From assembly GCA_902825215.1 (NCBI GenBank), contig LR782234.1, forward strand, positions 6,093,001 through 6,157,000: a stretch of 64,000 nt of DNA, in the 5' to 3' direction. Every line of letters starts with the position of its first letter. The first letter of the stretch is position 1. The DNA is from Pseudomonas fluorescens (GTDB lineage Bacteria; Pseudomonadota; Gammaproteobacteria; Pseudomonadales; Pseudomonadaceae). This document shows, piece after piece, positions 59,977-64,000 of this stretch. The notes beneath the pieces were generated by a model. It was not told the origin of the DNA, ran no database searches, and saw only the letters and a program-made list of their open reading frames with translations. The translations under genes were made by a program, and so were the position numbers.

Positions 59977-61530
59977 CTAAGCCCGCCATGCCTGTCGCAA
60001 GCGAATCAGCGCCGCTTTGATCGCAGTTTCCGGCACGGCGGCGAATCCCAGCACCAGCCCGGCGCGCTGATCCGCCGGGGTGCTGGAGTCCGGTAGCCAG
60101 TAACTGCTCAAGGCATTGATCTCTACCTCGACGCAGGCGGCTTGTTCGACCAATTGTCGCTCGCGCTCGAGGCCATCGACAGCCACCGTCAAATGCAGGC
60201 CGGCGGAGACGGCGGGCAATTCGCCCACGCCTTCAATCTCACGCGGCCAGCCGTCGAGCAGCGTATTGCGGCGGCTCAACGCGGCCCGGCGCATGCGCCG
60301 GATGTGCCGCTGGAAATGCCCGGCGGCCATGAACTCGGCCATCACCGCTTGGGTACTCACCTCGGAATGCCGGACGTCTACAGCCCGACGTTGCGAGAAG
60401 GCATCCACCAACGCCGGCGGCAGCACCAGATAACCGAGGCGCAAAGCCGGAAATGCCACCTTGCCGAACGTGCCGACGTACAGCACCCGGCCCTGACGAT
60501 CGAGTGCCGCCAACGGTGCCAGCGGCGCACCGGTGTAACGGTACTCGCCGTCATAATCATCTTCGACGATCCAGGCCTGACTGCGCTCGGCCCAGGCCAA
60601 CAGTTCGAGGCGCCGCGCCAGACTCATCACCACGCCAGTCGGGTATTGATGCGAAGGCGTCACGTAGGCCACGCGACAATCGCCGCTGGCCGCCAACGCC
60701 GAGCAGTCCATGCCCTCGGCGTCCACCGCAACGCCCTGCAAACGAGCGCCCGCCACGGCGAAGGCGTGACCGGCTGCGCGGTAACCCGGATTTTCGATCG
60801 CAACACTGTCGCCCGGCTCCACCAGCAACTGTGCACAAAGGCTAATACCCTGCTGTGCACCACTGGTGATCACAATTTGTTCAGCCGAACACTGCATGCC
60901 GCGCGAGCTGCGCAAGTACGCAGCGATCATCGCGCGCAGACGTGGGTCACCCGAGGGATCGCCGTAGCACAACTGCTCCAGGTCGGGCTTGCGCCAGAAA
61001 GCCGCATTCAGCTTGGCCCACACGTCAAACGGGAATAGATCAAATGCCGGAACGCCGACCCGAAATGCCCGGGGCGGACCACTCGGCGGTCGCGGCAAAT
61101 GATTGCTTTCAATGCGCGAAAAACCGCCGCTGTGGATAACTTTACTGGATGAAACCACAGGCAAATCCAACCAATTTGTGGATAAGGCTGTGGGTAAGCC
61201 TGTTGAAAACCCTGTGGACAGTTTTGTGCATAGTTTTTTTGGCTGCACCGCTGCCGGCACTAATTGCGCGACATAAGTACCGTCCCCCACGCGCCCTTCA
61301 ATAAACCCTTCGGCATAAAGCTGATCGTAAGCCCGCACTACGCTGTTGCGCGAAATCCCCAGCGCCGCCGCCAGATCACGACTGGCCGGCAACCGCGTGC
61401 CACTTGCCAGGCGCCCATCCAGCACCCGCTGACGCAATGCTTGATAAAGCTGACGGCTCAAACCCTGCCGGCGATCGAGTTCGATACCGGCCGGATTGAA
61501 CGGCATGGACAACGGCGCGGAATCAGGCAT
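59977..61530 (-). CDS. MocR-type regulator: GntR HTH fused to an aminotransferase-like domain
   Basis: This 517-aa protein has a GntR winged helix at about 15-85 (LASGTRLPASRDLAAALGIS, 20 residues) and a class-I aminotransferase-like domain at about 160-510. The PLP lysine is in YVGTFGKVAFPALRLGY. MocR proteins of the PdxR type bind PLP and regulate a divergent gene. The divergent PaiB-like gene starts 92 bp away. The linker (about 95-125) is unusual: it is encoded by five copies of a 12-bp unit and reads CTKLSTGFSTGLPTALST. Confidence 0.92.
   Translation of the reverse strand: MPDSAPLSMPFNPAGIELDRRQGLSRQLYQALRQRVLDGRLASGTRLPASRDLAAALGISRNSVVRAYDQLYAEGFIEGRVGDGTYVAQLVPAAVQPKKLCTKLSTGFSTGLPTALSTNWLDLPVVSSSKVIHSGGFSRIESNHLPRPPSGPPRAFRVGVPAFDLFPFDVWAKLNAAFWRKPDLEQLCYGDPSGDPRLRAMIAAYLRSSRGMQCSAEQIVITSGAQQGISLCAQLLVEPGDSVAIENPGYRAAGHAFAVAGARLQGVAVDAEGMDCSALAASGDCRVAYVTPSHQYPTGVVMSLARRLELLAWAERSQAWIVEDDYDGEYRYTGAPLAPLAALDRQGRVLYVGTFGKVAFPALRLGYLVLPPALVDAFSQRRAVDVRHSEVSTQAVMAEFMAAGHFQRHIRRMRRAALSRRNTLLDGWPREIEGVGELPAVSAGLHLTVAVDGLERERQLVEQAACVEVEINALSSYWLPDSSTPADQRAGLVLGFAAVPETAIKAALIRLRQAWRA
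61131..61233 (-). repeat. 12-bp tandem repeat containing DnaA-box-like sequences, inside the MocR gene
   Basis: Nonamers like TGTGGATAA start at 61177, 61189, 61201, 61213 and 61225, exactly 12 bp apart. A further copy lies at 61131. The copies at 61131 and 61177 are perfect inverse matches to the DnaA box TTATCCACA. TGTGGGTAA (61189) has one mismatch and TGTGGACAG (61213) two. The gene reads the unit as [K/G/A]-[L/F]-[S/P/C]-T. Confidence 0.85.
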
Positions 61531-61622
61531 GACAATGGACCTATGAAATTGGTCGGCAATGGCTCTTACAACAGACCAATAGCCTGCCTAGGATGCAGGC
61601 ATTCGCCAAGGAAATTCTGTCC

Positions 61623-62246
61623 ATGTACACGCCTCGCGCTTTTGCCATCGAAGATCTGTCCCAACTGCACGAATTGATCCTCGCCACCCGCCTCGCCATT
61701 CTCGTCAGCCATGGCGAAAACGGCCTGCAGGCCAGCCATGTGCCGGTGCTGCTGCATCGTGAACAAGGCGAATACGGCACGCTGTACGGGCATCTGGCCA
61801 AGGCCAACCCGCAGTGGAAAGACTTGCGCGACGGTGCCGAAGCCATGTTGATCTTTGCCGGCGCCGACGCCTACGTCAGCCCGGGCTTCTACCCGAGCAA
61901 GGCCGAGCACGGCAAAGTCGTGCCGACCTGGAATTACATCGCCGTGCACGCCTATGGGCATGCCGAGACCTTCAGCGATGGCGGGCGCCTGCTCGACATC
62001 GTCAGCACCCTCACCGACCGCCACGAAGCCGGACGGGCGCAACCCTGGGCCGTCGCCGACGCACCTGCCGATTACATCGACGGCATGCTCAAGGCCATCG
62101 TCGGTTTCGCCATTCCGATCGAGCGTCTCGAGGGCAAACGCAAGCTCAGCCAGAACCGCAGTGCCGAAGACATTGCCGGGGTGCGCGACGGCCTCGCCGC
62201 CAGCCCCGACGTCAACGATCAAACCCTCGCCCGCCTGATGCGTTAA
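61623..62246 (+). CDS. FMN-binding PaiB-family protein
   Basis: This 207-aa protein matches the PaiB/FMN_bind_2 family, a split-barrel flavin fold, with LATRLAILVSHGENGLQASH (20 residues), GHLAKANPQWKDL and VPTWNYIAVHAYG. KRKLSQNRSAEDIAGV near the C-terminus is a strong signature. B. subtilis PaiB is a negative regulator of sporulation and protease genes; function elsewhere is uncertain. The start MYTPRAFAIEDL at 61623 is the family start. It is divergent from the MocR gene and is followed 10 bp later by a GNAT gene. Confidence 0.88.
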   Translation: MYTPRAFAIEDLSQLHELILATRLAILVSHGENGLQASHVPVLLHREQGEYGTLYGHLAKANPQWKDLRDGAEAMLIFAGADAYVSPGFYPSKAEHGKVVPTWNYIAVHAYGHAETFSDGGRLLDIVSTLTDRHEAGRAQPWAVADAPADYIDGMLKAIVGFAIPIERLEGKRKLSQNRSAEDIAGVRDGLAASPDVNDQTLARLMR

Positions 62247-62256
62247 GGAAGTCACC

Positions 62257-62703
62257 ATGAGTCAGATCGACATTCGCCCGGTCAGCGCCGCCGACCATGC
62301 CGCGTGGCTGCCGCTGTGGCAGACCTACCTGCGGTTCTACAACACCGAACTGCCGGACACCGTGACGCAAAGCACCTGGCAGCGCTTTCTCGATCCGAAC
62401 GAACCCACCCATGCCGCGTTGGCCTGGGCCGACGGCAATGCGGTAGGCATGGTGCATTACATCTATCACCGTTCGAACTGGAGCATCGAAAACTCCTGCT
62501 ACCTGCAGGACTTGCTGGTAGTGCCCGAGACCCGCGGCAGCGGCGTTGGTCGCCTGCTGATCGAACACGTCTACGCCACCGCCAAGGCCGACGGCTGTGG
62601 CAAAGTCCATTGGTTGACCCACGAAACCAACGCCACCGCGATCCAGCTCTACGAACGGATCGCCGAACGTCCGGGCTTCATCCAGTTTCGCAAAGCCCTT
62701 TAG
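62257..62703 (+). CDS. GNAT-family N-acetyltransferase (first of two)
   Basis: This 148-aa acetyl-CoA-dependent acetyltransferase has the GNAT core: LQDLLVVPETRGSGVGRLLI with the pyrophosphate loop RGSGVG, and VHWLTHETNATAIQLYERI near the end. The substrate is unknown. The start MSQIDIRPVSAADHAAWLP follows AAGGAAG. It lies 10 bp after the PaiB-like gene and 11 bp before the second GNAT gene, so the three probably form an operon. Confidence 0.9.
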   Translation: MSQIDIRPVSAADHAAWLPLWQTYLRFYNTELPDTVTQSTWQRFLDPNEPTHAALAWADGNAVGMVHYIYHRSNWSIENSCYLQDLLVVPETRGSGVGRLLIEHVYATAKADGCGKVHWLTHETNATAIQLYERIAERPGFIQFRKAL

Positions 62704-62714
62704 GAGATGAACCC

Positions 62715-63386
62715 ATGACCGCTTCACTCGCTGACTGGAAAGGCGTCCCCGCCCCCACCGCCACCTTGCTCGAAGGCCGTTTCATCCGCCTGGAAAAACT
62801 GGACCCGGCGCGGCATGCCGATCAGCTTTACGCCGCCCTTGAAGGGCCCGGTGCCGACCCGAAACTCTGGGACTATTTGCCGTACGGTCCGTTCTCCGAG
62901 CGCAGTGCATTCAATGACTGGCTGAATAATCACGCGGCCAACAGCGACCCGTATTTTTTCAGCGTTGTCGATCGGGCAACCGGTCAGGTGCAGGGCATTC
63001 TCAGCCTGATGTCGATTGTTCCGGCGCAGGGCCGTATCGAAATCGGTCACGTCACGTTCGGTGCGCCGATGCAGCGCTCGCCGAAAAGCACCGAGGCGGT
63101 TTTTCTGCTGGGCCAATACGCCTTTGAGCTTGGTTATCGTCGTCTCGAATGGAAATGCAACAACGGCAACGCCCGCTCCAAATACGCGGCCGAGCGTTTG
63201 GGGTTCAGCTTCGAAGGGGTGTTCCGCCAGCACATGGTGGTCAAAGGCCAGAACCGCGATACCGCCTGGTATTCGATTCTGGATTCGGAGTGGCCGGCGA
63301 TCGGCGCAGGTTTTGAACGCTGGTTGAGCGATGACAATCAGACGCCGACCGGTCAGGTCAAAGGTCTGGCCGAGTGCCGAACCTAG
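62715..63386 (+). CDS. GNAT-family N-acetyltransferase (second of two; RimJ/RimL-like)
   Basis: This 223-aa protein resembles the RimJ/RimL-like group of GNAT enzymes, with ATLLEGRFIRLEKLDPARHA (20 residues), IEIGHVTFGAPMQRSPKSTE (20 residues) and LEWKCNNGNARSKYAAERLG (20 residues) followed by FSFEGVFRQHMV. These often acetylate protein N-termini or small molecules. The start ATG 62715 follows TAGGAGATG. It is the third gene of a likely operon with the PaiB-like gene and the other GNAT gene. Confidence 0.9.
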   Translation: MTASLADWKGVPAPTATLLEGRFIRLEKLDPARHADQLYAALEGPGADPKLWDYLPYGPFSERSAFNDWLNNHAANSDPYFFSVVDRATGQVQGILSLMSIVPAQGRIEIGHVTFGAPMQRSPKSTEAVFLLGQYAFELGYRRLEWKCNNGNARSKYAAERLGFSFEGVFRQHMVVKGQNRDTAWYSILDSEWPAIGAGFERWLSDDNQTPTGQVKGLAECRT

Positions 63387-63402
63387 TCTTCACAGGCGCC
63401 TC

Positions 63403-63430
63403 TGTGGGAGCGAGCAGGCTCGCTCCTACC
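63403..63430. repeat. Single REP element
   Basis: TGTGGGAGCGAGCAGGCTCG with CTCCTACC, in the short gap between the convergent GNAT and methyltransferase genes. Same family as at 29613. Confidence 0.88.
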
Positions 63431-63446
63431 ATTGGCCGGGTATGGC

Positions 63447-64000
63447 TCAACGACGCAGTTGCTGCGCCAGTACCGCAATGTGTTCCGGGCCGATGCCACA
63501 GCAACCGCCCAAATGGCTGGCGCCGCGCTGTCGCCAATCCTTCGCCCACTGCAGATAACCCGGCGGGTCGAGGTCTTCACGCAACGGATCGAGGCCGTCG
63601 TTGGCCGTCGCTTCCTTGGGCTGTGGCGGAAACGCATTGGCGTAAGCGCCGATATGGATGCTCACACCGAGACGCTCGAAGGTCGCGCGCGCCGCATCAA
63701 TCGCTGCGCCGATGACTTCCGGCTGGCTGCAATTGAACAGCAGCGTCTCCACGCCTAGCTCAGCCGCCACCGCCGCTGCTTCAGCAACCGGCTCACCGGA
63801 ACGCAGGCGCGGCACCTCGTCAGTGTCTTCGTCTTTCAAAGTGAATGACAGCCAGAACGCTTTGCCGTCCTTCGGCAATCCGGCGTGAATGGCCCGCGCC
63901 TCGACGGTCGAACTCTGGGTTTCCGCCAGCCACAGATCCACATGCGGCGCCAGGCCCTGAACCAATGGCGTCAGCAATTCGCTGACGCGCGAGGCCTCGA
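63447..64000 (-). CDS. Homocysteine S-methyltransferase family protein (5' end beyond the window)
   Basis: The C-terminal 184 residues are present and the gene runs off the right edge at its 5' end. The zinc-binding motif GGCCGIGPEHI is near the end, and the other zinc cysteine is in LLFNCSQPEV. DLWLAETQSSTVEARAIHAG (20 residues) is the substrate region. Such enzymes transfer a methyl group to homocysteine from S-methylmethionine or betaine; which donor is used cannot be told from this part. Confidence 0.9.
   Translation of the reverse strand, partial: EASRVSELLTPLVQGLAPHVDLWLAETQSSTVEARAIHAGLPKDGKAFWLSFTLKDEDTDEVPRLRSGEPVAEAAAVAAELGVETLLFNCSQPEVIGAAIDAARATFERLGVSIHIGAYANAFPPQPKEATANDGLDPLREDLDPPGYLQWAKDWRQRGASHLGGCCGIGPEHIAVLAQQLRR

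Noticed and set aside
61131..61233. Replication origin suggested by the DnaA boxes
   Set aside because: The boxes lie inside a coding repeat. There is no AT-rich unwinding region and no dnaA, dnaN or gidA genes nearby.
61530..61622. Promoter elements for MocR and PaiB-like genes
   Set aside because: The 92-bp gap must hold promoters, but no convincing -35/-10 pair or repeat could be picked by eye.
1..64000. CRISPR arrays, tRNA, rRNA, insertion sequences or prophage genes
   Set aside because: No regularly spaced direct repeats with unique spacers, no cloverleaf or rRNA segment, and no transposase, integrase or phage structural gene (apart from T6SS phage-like parts) was recognised.

Overview
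The window looks like the chromosome of a Pseudomonas fluorescens-group bacterium. It is GC-rich. Its gene neighbourhoods match those of P. aeruginosa and P. putida, and it carries the 'GCGAGCAGGCTCGC' palindromic REP elements typical of fluorescent pseudomonads. I recognised everything by reading translated sequence and gene order; no database search was run.

Region 1 (1-25.5 kb) is one type VI secretion (T6SS) locus, all on the minus strand, in the order of the P. aeruginosa HSI-II cluster: tssA-tssB-tssC-tssE, then tssF-tssG-clpV-sfa, a small lipoprotein, fha-tssJ-tssK-tssL-tssM-stp-stk-vgrG. Sheath, baseplate, membrane complex, recycling ATPase, sigma54 activator and kinase/phosphatase switch are all present, but no hcp tube gene is. 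Two lower-GC cargo modules are attached. One is PAAR, a GYSWG-type alpha/beta hydrolase and a small membrane protein (likely immunity) inserted between tssE and tssF. The other is an M23-like protein after vgrG that runs off the left edge.

Region 2 (26-30 kb) is housekeeping: an HU protein, rubredoxin reductase and rubredoxin on the minus strand, then ubiC-ubiA on the plus strand and a small secreted repeat protein.

Region 3 (30-43 kb) is the phosphate system. phoB-phoR is on the plus strand, followed by a CNNM/CorC-type membrane protein, an M23 peptidase and a response regulator. phoU, pstB, pstA, pstC and pstS follow on the minus strand. Pho boxes lie before phoB, pstS and, unexpectedly, pstC. 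One family of palindromic repeats sits in three junctions of this system (phoB/phoR, phoU/pstB, pstB/pstA).

Region 4 (43.2-44.8 kb) is a two-gene cassette beside pstS: an XRE-HTH/ImmA-type metallopeptidase overlapping a PIN-domain protein. It is probably a toxin-antitoxin or defence-like module.

Region 5 (44.8-56.6 kb) is core metabolism: an MFS transporter, thioesterase, hexose-phosphate mutarotase, DUF3299 and GlsB-like proteins, purE-purK, and an asparagine/aspartate set (LysR regulator, aspA, AGCS amino-acid symporter, ansA). Several REP/REPIN repeats separate the genes.

Region 6 (56.6-57.5 kb) is a small AT-richer island of unknown genes. It holds a 136-aa protein, a 40-aa peptide overlapping its start, and a frameshifted lipoprotein that looks like a distant relative of the 136-aa protein.

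Region 7 (57.7-64 kb) has an AraC regulator, an acetylpolyamine amidohydrolase, a MocR-type regulator whose linker is a 12-bp tandem repeat rich in DnaA-box-like sequence, a PaiB-like flavin protein, two GNAT acetyltransferases and the 3' part of a homocysteine S-methyltransferase gene.

No rRNA, tRNA, CRISPR array, transposase or prophage gene was seen.
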